Below, in pieces: positions 1 through 10,662 of a DNA stretch of 64,000 bases. The stretch's first letter is position 1. Every line of letters begins with the position of its first letter. The position numbers and the translations under genes are program-made. The stretch comes from Dryocola boscaweniae (GTDB lineage: Bacteria; Pseudomonadota; Gammaproteobacteria; Enterobacterales; Enterobacteriaceae), in the NCBI RefSeq assembly GCF_025215095.1, contig NZ_JALHAP010000079.1, positions 248,001 through 312,000 of the forward strand. Reading direction: 5' to 3'. The notes under the pieces are model-generated. The model was not told the origin of the DNA. It was given only the letters and a program-made list of their open reading frames with translations, and made no database searches.

Positions 1-28
1 CGAATACCAGAAGCGTCAGGCGAAGTAA
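1..28 (+). CDS. pyrG: CTP synthase, C-terminal end only (partial)
   Basis: Only the last eight codons are in the window. They read EYQKRQAK and then TAA, which matches the conserved C-terminus of enterobacterial CTP synthase, the enzyme that aminates UTP to CTP. The position directly upstream of eno, in the same direction, is the standard enterobacterial pyrG-eno arrangement. The 5' part lies outside the window, so nothing can be said about its integrity. Confidence 0.85.
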
Positions 29-89
29 GCAGAGTTAGAACGGCAACGCGCGACATTTCGCGCGTTGTTTGTCTGGAGTTTTAGTTTAA

Positions 90-1409
<1,320 letters not shown>

Positions 1410-1436
1410 TTTCTTACTGCCGCTTTAGGTTCTGAT

Positions 1437-1464
1437 AAAAACCCGCGCAAGCGGGTTTTTTTTT
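1437..1464 (+). terminator. Rho-independent terminator of eno
   Basis: The sequence AAAAACCCGC is followed by a GCAA tetraloop, GCGGGTTTTT and more T residues. It starts 28 bases after the eno stop codon. Confidence 0.9.
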
Positions 1465-1504
1465 ATGCCTGAAAAAGGACCCGGTCGGGATTTCCCGACC
1501 AGTT

Positions 1505-2332
1505 TTAGATAAGCAGCGGCAACGTCGCGCTTGCGGTTTGCTGGCTTGCCGAGGCGTAGCGGCTATCATGGGAAATTAGCTCCCCGACCAGCACTTCAAC
1601 CAGCAGCATTGCGCCAACTTTTGCGTTCAGCGAACCGGCGCTAAGCGGGCCTTCCGGTTTTGCCGCTACCAGCAGAAGATCGGCCAAATCGGCAAGTGGG
1701 CTGCGAAGCGTGTTGCTCAGCAACAGTACGCGCGCGTTGCGCTTTTTGGCGAGCTTCACCACGTGCAGCAGATCTTTCGTCGAACCGGAACTGGATATCG
1801 CTACCACAAAATCGCTCTCGCCAAGCGTAGCGGCATTCATCGCCGCCCGGTGCATGTCGCTGAAAAGCTGGGCTGATTTCCCCAGACGCAGCAGCTTATA
1901 GTGCAGGTAATCGCCCATTATTGCGCTGGCGGCGACGCCGTAAATTTGCACGGAAGCCGCCTCGTGCAGCGCGAGACCAGCCTGCTTAAGCACATCACGA
2001 TTGATGAGCTTTCCTGTATCCCGCAGCGCCTGCACAGATTCTTCAACGAGCTCGTCAATACTGTCTTCGCTGACCGTAGCGGCTGGCTGGCTTTGCTGGA
2101 TGTCCAGCGCCAGCGCCATCTTGAACTCCGTGTAGCCTTTACAGCTTAAATGACGGCACAGACGAGTGACGCTTGCCTCGCTGGTTTCGCTTTCCCGCGC
2201 CAGTTCGGTAATGGTCAGATACAGCACCTTCTGCGGCTGGGTAAGAATAAAATCGCCCAGTTTTTGCAGCGTTGGGCTATAGCCCGGCAGACCCTGGCGC
2301 AGGTGCAGCAATATATTTTCATTTTCCGTCAT
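1505..2332 (-). CDS. RpiR/MurR-family transcriptional regulator of the adjacent PTS-nanE genes
   Basis: This 275-residue protein has the two-part RpiR architecture. An N-terminal helix-turn-helix spans about residues 1-77 (ITELARESETSEASVTRLCRHL). A C-terminal SIS sugar-phosphate-binding domain spans about 125-260 (VQIYGVAASAIMGDYLHYKLL, then VVAISSSGSTKDLL). It is transcribed divergently from the PTS EIICB gene across a 176-bp gap, so it probably controls that operon in response to an amino-sugar phosphate such as ManNAc-6-P. The effector is inferred from the neighbours. Family assignment is firm; the exact orthologue is not known to me. Confidence 0.85.
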   Translation of the reverse strand: MTENENILLHLRQGLPGYSPTLQKLGDFILTQPQKVLYLTITELARESETSEASVTRLCRHLSCKGYTEFKMALALDIQQSQPAATVSEDSIDELVEESVQALRDTGKLINRDVLKQAGLALHEAASVQIYGVAASAIMGDYLHYKLLRLGKSAQLFSDMHRAAMNAATLGESDFVVAISSSGSTKDLLHVVKLAKKRNARVLLLSNTLRSPLADLADLLLVAAKPEGPLSAGSLNAKVGAMLLVEVLVGELISHDSRYASASQQTASATLPLLI

Positions 2333-2410
2333 CGAACCTATCCCGCTTGCTCATTCAAAACTGCGCCTAGTGTGGCGGAAAGCCCCCGCGCTGTGCCAGC
2401 AGATTCGATT

Positions 2411-2480
2411 AAATGTGATCTCGATCGTGATGGTGGTGGAAATTTTCAGAGTTGTGTGTTTATTGTGGTAAAAATTTTCA
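2411..2480 (+). promoter_or_regulatory. Candidate CRP half-site and twin regulator boxes between the RpiR gene and the PTS operon
   Basis: AAATGTGATCTCGATC at 2411-2426 matches the first part of the CRP consensus well; the second half-site is poor. Downstream, GGAAATTTTCA (2438-2448) and AAAAATTTTCA (2470-2480) are two near-copies of an A/T palindromic core whose starts lie 32 bp apart, about three helical turns. Their position just ahead of the PTS start fits an operator pair for the divergent regulator. This is motif reading only. Confidence 0.4.
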
Positions 2481-2508
2481 TCGAAAAAGAGAGTTGGGGA
2501 GAAAATTT

Positions 2509-4065
2509 ATGTCAGTTTTTAGCGGAGCGTCATCAGGGGTCTGGTTTGAGAAGGCCCAGCGGTTTGGAAAATCTTTTATGTTGCCGGTTGCAGTCTTACC
2601 TGCGGCGGGTTTGCTGTTGGGTATCGGCGGCGCCTTATCCAATCCTAATACCGTCGCGGCTTATCCGTTTTTAGATGTGGCATGGCTTCAGGGCATTTTC
2701 ACCATTATGGCGAGCGCCGGATCTATTGTGTTTGCCAACCTGGCGGTGCTGTTTGCGGTGGGCGTCGCAGTAGGGCTCGCGAAAGGCGATAAAGGCACCG
2801 CCGGCCTTGCCTCGCTGCTGGCTTACCTGGTCATGAACGCCACCATCAACGCGTTGCTGACGCTAACCGGAGCGCTGGCGACAACGAATCCCGGAGCAGT
2901 GGGGCAGGGCATGGCGCTTGGGACGCAGACGCTTGAAACCGGCGTATTCGGCGGGGTTGTCATCGGTCTTGTCACCTCGCTGCTGCATAACCGATACAAC
3001 AAAATCGCCCTGCCGCAGTTTCTCGGATTCTTTGGCGGGTCACGTTTTGTGCCGATTGTCAGCTCGCTTGCGGCAATCCTGGTCGGCGCGGTAATGACCA
3101 TCGTCTGGCCGCATTTCCAGAAGCTGATTTTTGGCATGGGCGGGCTGGTGGATGCTACCGGTTATTTCGGCACCTTTATCTACGGATTTGTGCTGCGCAT
3201 GCTTGGCCCGTTCGGCCTGCACCATATTTTTTATTTACCTTTCTGGACCACCGCGCTTGGCGGTTCTGAGATGATCAACGGCCAACTGGTCGAAGGCACG
3301 CAGCGTATTTTCTTCGCCCAGCTTGGCGACCCGAACACCCAACAGTTTTATATCGGCACCGCGCGGTTTATGTCCGGCCGCTTCATCACCATGATGTTTG
3401 GCCTGATTGGCGCCTGCCTTGCTATGTATCACACGGCTAAGCCAGAAAACCGCAAGCGCGTGGCAGGCTTGCTCATCTCCGCGGCGCTGACGTCGTTTCT
3501 CACCGGCATCACCGAGCCGATTGAGTTCTCGTTCTTGTTTATTGCTCCGGCGCTGTATGTGATTCACGCCGTGTTCGACGGGCTGGCTTTTATGCTGGCG
3601 CATATTCTGCACATCACCATCGGGCAGACTTTCTCCGGCGGCTTTATCGACTTCATTCTGTTCGGCGTGCTGCAGGGCGAGGCGAAAACCAACTGGATGT
3701 TTGTGCCGCTGGTTGGTATCCCGTGGTTCTTCCTCTATTACTTCACCTTCCGTTTTGTTATCACGCGCTTCAATTTCAAAACTCCCGGCCGTGAGGATAT
3801 CACCGCCGAAAGCGTGCAGGTTGCCGCAGGCGAGCGTCCTCAGCAGGTTGTCGTCGCGCTTGGCGGTAAAGAAAATATTGTGGAGCTGGATTGCTGTGCC
3901 ACACGACTGCGCGTCACGCTGCACGACGGCGCGCTTCTCGACGAAGCTTTGCTAAAAGAAACCGGCGCGCGAGCGGTTATCCGCCGTGGGAACGGCGTTC
4001 AGGTGATTTACGGCCCGCACGTCACCATTATCAAAAATGAAGTAGAGGAGATTCTTGCCCCATGA
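2509..4065 (+). CDS. PTS EIICB of the glucose/N-acetylglucosamine superfamily, probable amino-sugar permease
   Basis: This is a 518-residue inner-membrane PTS permease. The IIC domain (about 15-400, many hydrophobic helices) carries the family motifs [17 protein letters not shown] and [17 protein letters not shown]-terminal IIB domain (about 430-515) contains [13 protein letters not shown], whose second cysteine is the phosphorylation site. There is no IIA domain, so it must borrow one, probably EIIA-Glc. It overlaps nanE by four bases (ATGA), which argues for a substrate that becomes ManNAc-6-P, most simply ManNAc. The ATG at 2509 follows GGGGAG; an upstream in-frame ATG lacks this. Substrate is inferred from context. 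Confidence 0.85.
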   Translation: MSVFSGASSGVWFEKAQRFGKSFMLPVAVLPAAGLLLGIGGALSNPNTVAAYPFLDVAWLQGIFTIMASAGSIVFANLAVLFAVGVAVGLAKGDKGTAGLASLLAYLVMNATINALLTLTGALATTNPGAVGQGMALGTQTLETGVFGGVVIGLVTSLLHNRYNKIALPQFLGFFGGSRFVPIVSSLAAILVGAVMTIVWPHFQKLIFGMGGLVDATGYFGTFIYGFVLRMLGPFGLHHIFYLPFWTTALGGSEMINGQLVEGTQRIFFAQLGDPNTQQFYIGTARFMSGRFITMMFGLIGACLAMYHTAKPENRKRVAGLLISAALTSFLTGITEPIEFSFLFIAPALYVIHAVFDGLAFMLAHILHITIGQTFSGGFIDFILFGVLQGEAKTNWMFVPLVGIPWFFLYYFTFRFVITRFNFKTPGREDITAESVQVAAGERPQQVVVALGGKENIVELDCCATRLRVTLHDGALLDEALLKETGARAVIRRGNGVQVIYGPHVTIIKNEVEEILAP

Positions 4066-4760
4066 AACCTTCCATGTTGTCGCAAATAGAGGGAAAACTC
4101 ATCGTCTCCTGCCAGGCGCTGGATAACGAACCGCTGCACAGCCCGTTTATCATGTCGCGAATGGCGCTGGCCGCCGCTCAGGGAGGCGCGTCGGCTCTTC
4201 GCGCCAACAGCCTTATCGACGTAAAAACGATTATGGAACTCGTTGATTTACCTGTTATCGCCATCATTAAACGCGACTATCCGGGCAGCGATGTTTACAT
4301 CACGCCAACGCTTAAAGAAGTGGATGAGCTGATGGCGGTAAATCCGGCTATGATCGCGATGGACGCCACGGGCCACCGGCGTCCGGGCGAGCTCGATTTA
4401 CGGGCGCTGGTCGAAGCGGTGCGTAAGCGTTATCCGGAGCTGCTGTTGATGGCGGATATCGCCACGGTTGATGAAGCGCGCTATGCCGCAGAAATCGGTT
4501 TTGACTGCGTCGGCACCACGCTGCACGGTTATACGAAGGAAACAAAAGGGCAAATACTGGCGAATAATGACTGTCAGTTCCTGCGCGATGTCCTGGCTGC
4601 GGTTAACGTGCCGGTGATTGCGGAAGGGAATGTGGAAACGCCTGAAATGGCGGCGCATTGCCTGGAGCTGGGCGCTCATGCGGTGGTGGTAGGCGGGGCG
4701 ATAACCCGTCCGCAGCAGATAACACGCCGCTTCGTAAACGCCATGGTTACGCCACAGTAA
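4062..4760 (+). CDS. nanE: N-acetylmannosamine-6-phosphate 2-epimerase
   Basis: NanE converts ManNAc-6-P to GlcNAc-6-P, feeding NagA and NagB. The 232-residue TIM-barrel protein has the family landmarks [38 protein letters not shown] and [14 protein letters not shown]. It begins inside the PTS gene stop codon (ATGA), so the two are translationally coupled. No nanA, nanT or nanK lies nearby, so this copy appears dedicated to sugar arriving already phosphorylated through the PTS. A second nanE may exist in a sialic-acid operon elsewhere. A GC-rich hairpin follows at about 4775 but has no T tract. Confidence 0.93.
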   Translation: MKPSMLSQIEGKLIVSCQALDNEPLHSPFIMSRMALAAAQGGASALRANSLIDVKTIMELVDLPVIAIIKRDYPGSDVYITPTLKEVDELMAVNPAMIAMDATGHRRPGELDLRALVEAVRKRYPELLLMADIATVDEARYAAEIGFDCVGTTLHGYTKETKGQILANNDCQFLRDVLAAVNVPVIAEGNVETPEMAAHCLELGAHAVVVGGAITRPQQITRRFVNAMVTPQ

Positions 4761-4874
4761 CCATGGCAGTGGCCGGCTCGATCGCCCCCCGATTGAGCCG
4801 ACCACACCCTTTAAACATGATCTCAATCGATAGTTCTGCGATAATTAGGCTTTAGGACTATTACAGAGATAATT

Positions 4875-5546
4875 ATGCAGTACCCGATTAACGAGATGTT
4901 CCAGACCCTGCAAGGGGAGGGCTATTTTACTGGTGTGCCCGCCATCTTTATTCGCCTGCAAGGCTGCCCGGTGGGCTGCGCGTGGTGCGATACCAAACAC
5001 ACCTGGGATAAACTCGCGGATCGTGAAGTGTCTCTGTTCAGCATTCTTGCTAAAACCAAAGAAAGCGATAAATGGGGCGCGGCAAGTCCGGAAGATTTGC
5101 TGGCCGTGATGCAGCGCCAGGGTTATACCGCCCGTCACGTGGTGATCACCGGCGGCGAGCCTTGTATCCACGATCTCCATCCTTTAACGACGCTTTTAGA
5201 ACATCACGGCTTTAGCTGTCAGATTGAAACCAGCGGTACGCATGAAGTGCGCTGCTCGGCTTCCACCTGGGTTACGGTTTCGCCGAAGGTAAATATGCGT
5301 GGCGGTTACGACGTGCTTTCTCAGGCGCTGGAACGAGCGGATGAAATCAAACATCCGGTTGGGCGTATGCGGGATATCGAAGCTTTAGATGAGCTGCTGG
5401 CGACGCTTGTCGATGAAAAAAATCGCATTATCGCGCTGCAGCCTATCAGCCAGAAAGAAGACGCGACCCGTCTGTGCATTGAAACCTGTATCGCCCGCAA
5501 CTGGCGGCTTTCGATGCAGACGCATAAGTACCTGAATATTGCTTAG
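4875..5546 (+). CDS. queE: 7-carboxy-7-deazaguanine synthase
   Basis: QueE is a radical-SAM enzyme that makes 7-carboxy-7-deazaguanine from 6-carboxytetrahydropterin in queuosine and preQ1 biosynthesis. The 223-residue protein has the characteristic cluster-binding segment GCPVGCAWCDTKHTW, with an unusual cysteine spacing, followed by VITGGEPCIHD. The N-terminus MQYPINEMFQTLQGEGYF matches E. coli. It converges on queD, which makes its substrate. In E. coli the two genes are separated by other genes; here they are 45 bp apart with a terminator between. Confidence 0.96.
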   Translation: MQYPINEMFQTLQGEGYFTGVPAIFIRLQGCPVGCAWCDTKHTWDKLADREVSLFSILAKTKESDKWGAASPEDLLAVMQRQGYTARHVVITGGEPCIHDLHPLTTLLEHHGFSCQIETSGTHEVRCSASTWVTVSPKVNMRGGYDVLSQALERADEIKHPVGRMRDIEALDELLATLVDEKNRIIALQPISQKEDATRLCIETCIARNWRLSMQTHKYLNIA

Positions 5547-5549
5547 TAG

Positions 5550-5577
5550 AAAGGCACCCCGGGGTGCCTTTCTTTTT
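5550..5577 (+). terminator. Rho-independent terminator of queE
   Basis: AAAGGCACCCC and GGGGTGCCTTT form an 11-bp perfect inverted repeat followed by TCTTTTT. It lies in the 45-bp gap between the convergent genes queE and queD. Confidence 0.88.
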
Positions 5578-5591
5578 AGCATGCAGTCGAA

Positions 5592-5951
5592 TTAACCTTT
5601 GTAGACGCAGCCAGCGGTGCAGGTTTCTTTCACCATGACTGCGGAAAGCAGCGGCACAAGCGGTTTCATCTCATCCCAAATCCATTTTGCCAACACTTCG
5701 CTGGTAGGATTCTCAAGGCCGGGAATATCATTCAGGTAGTAGTGATCCAGCCTGTCGTAAGTAGGTTTAAACGCCGCCTTTAGCTCGGAAAAATCCATAA
5801 TCCAGCCCGTATAAGGATCGACCTCGCCGGTGATTTCCAGGCGCACCATAAACGAGTGGCCATGCAGGCGGCCGCACTTGTGGCCTTCCGGCACGTGCGG
5901 CAGGCGATGAGCGGCTTCGAAGGTAAAATCTTTAAACAGGGTGGTTGCCAT
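5592..5951 (-). CDS. queD: 6-carboxytetrahydropterin synthase
   Basis: QueD converts 7,8-dihydroneopterin triphosphate to 6-carboxytetrahydropterin, the substrate of QueE. The 119-residue protein reads [18 protein letters not shown] and carries the zinc-binding histidines in FEAAHRLP and GRLHGHSF, plus a catalytic cysteine in HKCGRLHGH. The ATG at 5951 reproduces the E. coli N-terminus; an upstream in-frame extension of 26 residues has no family resemblance. It is divergent from cysJ. Confidence 0.95.
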   Translation of the reverse strand: MATTLFKDFTFEAAHRLPHVPEGHKCGRLHGHSFMVRLEITGEVDPYTGWIMDFSELKAAFKPTYDRLDHYYLNDIPGLENPTSEVLAKWIWDEMKPLVPLLSAVMVKETCTAGCVYKG

Positions 5952-6264
5952 TATCACAGTCTCAGTAGGGCGAAAAACCGCCGCATAGTACCGGAATCCA
6001 TTATTTTGCGCATTAACTAAAACTATCATCTTTGCCTGAACGCCGCCTTTTAGCGATTTTCAGGAATTAAATTATTTAATATCAAAGGCTTAATTAATCA
6101 CTTTTAATGTTATGAATTACCCGAAAAAGCGGTTAGTCATTTTGGTTATTTGTTATTTCCATCCCTTCTTTAATTGTTATTATCCCGCTGGTTAACCTTA
6201 CGCTATTCCCGTTTATTCGTTCGCTATTCAAAACGGACCTTTTGCTACTGGAACCCAATCAAGC
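5952..6264 (+). promoter_or_regulatory. queD-cysJ intergenic region, presumed CysB-controlled cysJIH promoter
   Basis: This 313-bp non-coding stretch is A/T-rich and ends with several TATTC/GTTATT-like repeats at about 6170-6230, close to the cysJ start. In E. coli and Salmonella the cysJIH promoter is activated by CysB with acetylserine through degenerate A/T-rich sites of this kind. I see no unambiguous box, so the assignment rests mainly on position. Confidence 0.4.
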
Positions 6265-8070
6265 ATGACAACTCAGGCCCCACCGACCGCTTTGCTGCCG
6301 CTCACCCCGGAGCAACTGGCACGCCTCCAGGCGGCAACAACAGACTTCTCGCAGACGCAACTGGCCTGGTTATCCGGCTATTTCTGGGGAATGATTAATC
6401 AACAACCGGGAGCTGTCGCTACCGCACAACCGCCTGCGGCTGAAATGCCGGTTATCACTTTGATTTCCGCATCCCAGACCGGCAACGCGCGTCGCGTCAG
6501 CGAACAGCTTCGGGACGATCTGTTGGCGGCAAAACTGAACGTCAATCTGGTCAATGCGGGCGACTATAAATTCAAACAAATCGCCCAGGAAAAACTGCTA
6601 ATCGTCGTGACTTCAACGCAGGGTGAAGGTGAGCCGCCGGAAGAAGCGGTGGCGCTGCACAAGTTCCTGTTCTCCAAAAAAGCGCCAAAACTTACCGATA
6701 CGGCGTTTGCCGTATTCAGCCTTGGCGATACCTCTTACGAATTTTTCTGCCAGTCCGGTAAAGACTTCGATTCTAAACTCGCGGAGCTGGGCGGTGTTCG
6801 CCTGCTGGATCGCGTAGATTCCGACGTTGAGTTCCAGCCTGCCGCTCAGGAATGGCGCGGCAAAATCGTTGAGCTGCTGAAGTCCCGCGTCCCTGCGGAG
6901 ACGCCAGCCCAGGCCGCTGTAACCGCAACCGGCGTGGTAAACGAACTCTTCACCAGCCCGTATACCAAAGAAGCGCCGCTGACCGCGACGCTTGCGGTTA
7001 ACCAAAAAATTACCGGTCGCGATTCAGAAAAAGACGTGCGTCATTTTGAAATTGATCTTGGCGATTCCGGTCTGCGTTATCAGCCGGGCGATGCGCTTGG
7101 CGTCTGGTATCAAAACGATCCGGCTTTGGTAAAAGAGCTGGTCGAACTGCTGTGGCTGAAAGGCGATGAAAGCGTGACGGTCGACGGCAAAACGCTGCCG
7201 CTAAGTGAAGCGCTGGAATGGCACTTCGAGCTGACCGTCAATACCACAAATATCGTTGAGAAATATGCCCAGCTTACCCGCAGCGCAGCGCTGTTGGATC
7301 TGGCAGGCGATAAAACCAAACTGCAGCATTTTGCCCAGAACACGCCGATTGTCGACATGGTGCGCTACGCTCCGGCTGAGCTGACGGCCGAACAGCTTAT
7401 CGAGCTGCTGCGCCCGCTCACGCCGCGCCTGTATTCTATCGCTTCCTCGCAGGCTGAGGCGGAAAGCGAAGTGCACATTACCGTCGGCGTTGTGCGTTAC
7501 GAAATTGAAGGCCGTGCCCGCACTGGCGGCGCTTCAGGCTTCCTGGCCGACAGGCTTGAGGAAGACGGCGAAGTACGCGTGTTCATCGAACATAACGACA
7601 ACTTCCGCCTGCCAGTCAACCCGGAAACGCCGGTGATTATGATTGGCCCGGGCACCGGCATCGCGCCGTTCCGCGCCTTTATGCAGCAGCGTGAAAACGA
7701 CGGCGCAACGGGCAAAAACTGGCTGTTCTTCGGCAACCCGCACTTTACCGAAGACTTCCTGTACCAGGTGGAATGGCAGCGCTACGTCAAAGACGGGCTG
7801 CTGACGAATATCGACCTCGCCTGGTCTCGCGACCAGCAACATAAAATATACGTACAAGATAAACTGCGCGAAAAAGGCGCGGAACTGTGGAACTGGATTA
7901 ATGAAGGTGCCCACATTTATGTCTGTGGCGATGCCAATCGCATGGCGAAGGACGTTGAGCAGGCATTACTGGAAGTGGTGGCCGAGTTCGGTGGCATGGA
8001 TATCGAAACGGCAGATGAATTTTTAAGTGAGCTGCGCATTGAGCGCCGTTATCAGCGAGATGTTTACTAA
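6265..8070 (+). CDS. cysJ: Sulfite reductase flavoprotein (alpha) subunit
   Basis: CysJ passes electrons from NADPH through FAD and FMN to the CysI hemoprotein for six-electron reduction of sulfite to sulfide. The 601-residue protein has an N-terminal flavodoxin domain ([15 protein letters not shown] at about 70, [12 protein letters not shown] at about 118). Next come the FAD-binding region (RLYSIASSQ) and the NADPH module ([26 protein letters not shown]), ending in RRYQRDVY with the C-terminal tyrosine typical of the family. The stop overlaps the cysI start (TAATG). Confidence 0.97.
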   Translation: MTTQAPPTALLPLTPEQLARLQAATTDFSQTQLAWLSGYFWGMINQQPGAVATAQPPAAEMPVITLISASQTGNARRVSEQLRDDLLAAKLNVNLVNAGDYKFKQIAQEKLLIVVTSTQGEGEPPEEAVALHKFLFSKKAPKLTDTAFAVFSLGDTSYEFFCQSGKDFDSKLAELGGVRLLDRVDSDVEFQPAAQEWRGKIVELLKSRVPAETPAQAAVTATGVVNELFTSPYTKEAPLTATLAVNQKITGRDSEKDVRHFEIDLGDSGLRYQPGDALGVWYQNDPALVKELVELLWLKGDESVTVDGKTLPLSEALEWHFELTVNTTNIVEKYAQLTRSAALLDLAGDKTKLQHFAQNTPIVDMVRYAPAELTAEQLIELLRPLTPRLYSIASSQAEAESEVHITVGVVRYEIEGRARTGGASGFLADRLEEDGEVRVFIEHNDNFRLPVNPETPVIMIGPGTGIAPFRAFMQQRENDGATGKNWLFFGNPHFTEDFLYQVEWQRYVKDGLLTNIDLAWSRDQQHKIYVQDKLREKGAELWNWINEGAHIYVCGDANRMAKDVEQALLEVVAEFGGMDIETADEFLSELRIERRYQRDVY

Positions 8071-9782
8071 TGAGCGAAAAACACCCTGGACCCTTAGTGG
8101 TTGAAGGAAAACTGGCTGACGCCGAGCGCCTGAAGCTTGAAAGCAATTACCTGCGCGGCACCATTAAAGAGGATTTGCAGGACGGGCTGACCGGCGGCTT
8201 TAAGGGCGACAACTTCCTGCTCATCCGTTTCCACGGTATGTATCAGCAGGATGACCGCGATATTCGTGCCGAGCGCGCCGAACAGAAGCTTGAGCCGCGC
8301 CATGCGATGATGTTGCGCTGCCGCCTGCCGGGCGGGATTATCACCACGCAGCAGTGGCGCGCCATTGATAAATTCGCCGAAGACAAAACCATCTACGGCA
8401 GTATTCGTCTGACGAACCGCCAGACTTTCCAGTTCCACGGCATTCTGAAAAAGAACGTCAAGCCGGCACATGAGATGCTGCATGAAGTGGGCCTGGACGC
8501 GCTTGCGACCGCAAACGACGTAAACCGTAACGTGCTGTGCACTTCAAATCCGGTTGAGTCGGAGCTGCACCAGGAAGCCTACGAGTGGGCGAAGAAACTC
8601 TCTGAGCACCTGCTGCCGCGTACTCGCGCTTATGCCGAAATCTGGTGGGATCAGGAAAAAGTAGCCACCACCGACGAAGAGCCGATTCTGGGCGCGACTT
8701 ACCTGCCGCGTAAATTTAAAACCACGGTTGTGGTGCCGCCGCAGAATGACGTGGATCTCCATGCCAACGACATGAACTTCATCGCTATTGCCAAAGACGG
8801 CAAGCTGGTGGGCTTCAACCTGCTGGTGGGCGGCGGCTTGTCCATCGAGCACGGCAACAAAGCGACCTACGCCCGTACCGCGAGCGAATTTGGCTATATC
8901 CCGCTTGAGCACACGCTTGCCGTTGCGGAAGCCGTTGTGACAACACAACGCGACTGGGGCAACCGTACCGATCGTAAAAACGCCAAGACCAAATACACCC
9001 TTGAGCGCGTTGGCGTGGATGTGTTTAAAGCGGAAGTCGAACGTCGCGCTGGCATTAAATTCGAACCGATCCGTCCTTATGAATTTACCGGTCGCGGCGA
9101 TCGTATTGGCTGGGTAAAAGGCATTGACGACAAATGGCACCTGACGCTGTTTATCGAAAACGGCCGTATTCTGGATTATCCGGGCCGTCCGTTGAAAACG
9201 GGCCTGCTGGAGATCGCGAAGATCCACAAAGGCGATTTCCGTCTGACGGCAAACCAGAACCTGATCGTGGCGGGCGTGCCGGCAAGCGAAAAGGCAAAAA
9301 TCGAGAAGCTCGCCAAAGATCATGGGCTGATGAACGCGGTGAAACCCCAGCGTGAAAATTCCATGGCCTGCGTGGCATTCCCGACCTGCCCGCTGGCGAT
9401 GGCCGAAGCTGAACGCTTCCTGCCGCAGTTTGTGACTAAAGTTGAAGACGTGATGGAAAAACATCACGTGGGCGAGGAAAACATCGTCCTGCGCGTAACC
9501 GGCTGCCCGAACGGCTGCGGCCGCGCGATGCTGGCGGAAATCGGCCTGGTGGGCAAGGCGCCCGGGCGCTACAACCTGCATATCGGCGGTAACCGTATCG
9601 GCACGCGTATTCCGCGCATGTATCGTGAAAATATTACCGAGCCGGAGATTCTGGCATCGATTGATGAACTGGTGGGTCGCTGGTCGAAAGAGCGCGAAGA
9701 GAATGAAGGCTTCGGCGATTTCACCATTCGTGCCGGGATTATCCGTCCGGTGCTCGATCCGGCCCGGGATCTGTGGGATTAA
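8070..9782 (+). CDS. cysI: Sulfite reductase hemoprotein (beta) subunit
   Basis: CysI carries the siroheme and the coupled 4Fe-4S cluster that reduce sulfite to sulfide. The 570-residue protein shows both cluster/siroheme cysteine pairs, [11 protein letters not shown] and [10 protein letters not shown]. It also has siroheme-contact motifs such as [12 protein letters not shown] near residue 114. It begins within the cysJ stop codon and is followed by a REP-like repeat and cysH in the same direction. Length and C-terminus ([11 protein letters not shown]) match the family. Confidence 0.97.
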   Translation: MSEKHPGPLVVEGKLADAERLKLESNYLRGTIKEDLQDGLTGGFKGDNFLLIRFHGMYQQDDRDIRAERAEQKLEPRHAMMLRCRLPGGIITTQQWRAIDKFAEDKTIYGSIRLTNRQTFQFHGILKKNVKPAHEMLHEVGLDALATANDVNRNVLCTSNPVESELHQEAYEWAKKLSEHLLPRTRAYAEIWWDQEKVATTDEEPILGATYLPRKFKTTVVVPPQNDVDLHANDMNFIAIAKDGKLVGFNLLVGGGLSIEHGNKATYARTASEFGYIPLEHTLAVAEAVVTTQRDWGNRTDRKNAKTKYTLERVGVDVFKAEVERRAGIKFEPIRPYEFTGRGDRIGWVKGIDDKWHLTLFIENGRILDYPGRPLKTGLLEIAKIHKGDFRLTANQNLIVAGVPASEKAKIEKLAKDHGLMNAVKPQRENSMACVAFPTCPLAMAEAERFLPQFVTKVEDVMEKHHVGEENIVLRVTGCPNGCGRAMLAEIGLVGKAPGRYNLHIGGNRIGTRIPRMYRENITEPEILASIDELVGRWSKEREENEGFGDFTIRAGIIRPVLDPARDLWD

Positions 9783-9791
9783 TGATATAGC

Positions 9792-9867
9792 GGCGGGTGG
9801 CGCATTCGCTTACCCGCCCTACAAAATCAGATCGTGTAGGGAGGATAAGTGCAACGTCATCCACCGC
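9792..9867 (+). repeat. REP/BIME-like palindromic repeat between cysI and cysH
   Basis: GGCGGGTGGCG and TTCGCTTACCCGCCCTACAA are followed by a partly inverted second half (GTGTAGGG to CATCCACCG). The same 20-base core occurs at 46824-46843, and a shortened inverted copy lies at 47893-47922. Location in the untranslated gap of an operon fits a repetitive extragenic palindrome that may protect the upstream mRNA. Confidence 0.75.
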
Positions 9868-9893
9868 GATCTCAATAAATAAGCGAGGCACCT

Positions 9894-10625
9894 ATGTCCG
9901 TACTCGATCTAAAAGCGCTGAACGAGTTACCGAAGGTTGAGCGCGTGATGGCGCTGGCTGAGGTAAATGCTCAGCTCGAAAAGCTCAGCGCGCAGGAACG
10001 CGTAGGCTGGGCGCTGGAAAATTTGCCCGGCGCGTTTGTGCTGTCTTCAAGCTTCGGTATCCAGGCGGCGGTGAGTCTGCATCTGGTTACCCGGCTGCGT
10101 CCGGATATCCCGGTGATCCTTACCGATACCGGCTATCTGTTCCCGGAAACCTATCAGTTTATTGATGAGCTGACGGACAAGCTGAAGCTGAATCTGAAAG
10201 TGTTCAGCGCGAAGGAAAGCGCGGCATGGCAGGAAGCACGCTACGGCAAGCTGTGGGAGCAGGGCGTTGAAGGTATTGAGAAATACAACGAGATCAATAA
10301 AGTTGAGCCGATGAACCGCGCCTTGCAGGAACTGGGCGGGCAAACCTGGTTTGCGGGTCTGCGCCGTGAGCAGTCCGGCAGCCGGGCAAACCTGCCGGTG
10401 CTGGCGATTCAGCGCGGCGTATTTAAGATTCTGCCGATCATCGACTGGGATAATCGCACGGTTTACCAGTACCTCACCGAACAGGGCCTGAAATATCATC
10501 CGCTGTGGGATCAAGGTTATTTGTCGGTTGGCGATACTCACACTACGAGGAAGTGGGAACCGGGCATGGCAGAAGAAGAGACGCGCTTCTTTGGGCTGAA
10601 GCGCGAGTGCGGTCTGCACGAGTAA
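9894..10625 (+). CDS. cysH: Phosphoadenosine phosphosulfate (PAPS) reductase
   Basis: CysH reduces PAPS to sulfite with thioredoxin. The 243-residue protein has the nucleotide-binding segment [16 protein letters not shown] and ends KRECGLHE, whose cysteine is catalytic. It lacks the extra cysteine pairs of Fe-S APS reductases, as expected for the enterobacterial PAPS-specific type. It is the third gene of cysJIH, separated from cysI by a 111-bp gap with a palindromic repeat. A bidirectional terminator follows immediately. Confidence 0.96.
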   Translation: MSVLDLKALNELPKVERVMALAEVNAQLEKLSAQERVGWALENLPGAFVLSSSFGIQAAVSLHLVTRLRPDIPVILTDTGYLFPETYQFIDELTDKLKLNLKVFSAKESAAWQEARYGKLWEQGVEGIEKYNEINKVEPMNRALQELGGQTWFAGLRREQSGSRANLPVLAIQRGVFKILPIIDWDNRTVYQYLTEQGLKYHPLWDQGYLSVGDTHTTRKWEPGMAEEETRFFGLKRECGLHE

Positions 10626-10628
10626 AGT

Positions 10629-10662
10629 AAATCTATTCCCCACTGTGGTGGGGAATAGATTT
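10629..10662. terminator. Bidirectional terminator between cysH and iap
   Basis: A 15-bp perfect inverted repeat (AAATCTATTCCCCAC, loop TGTG, then its complement) fills the entire gap between the convergent genes. A-rich and T-rich ends make it a plausible terminator in both directions. Confidence 0.82.

Noticed and set aside
3235..3924. 229-codon open frame antisense to the PTS permease
   Set aside because: Shadow of a GC-rich membrane-protein gene; no conserved features.
4775..4800. GGCTCGATCG/CGATTGAGCC hairpin after nanE as a terminator
   Set aside because: The stem is plausible but no T tract follows, so I did not list it as a terminator. It might still stop transcription with Rho.
8544..9581. 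345-codon open frame antisense to cysI
   Set aside because: Entirely within the well-supported cysI gene; composition (many His, Arg, Phe) is typical of an antisense shadow, with no recognisable motif.
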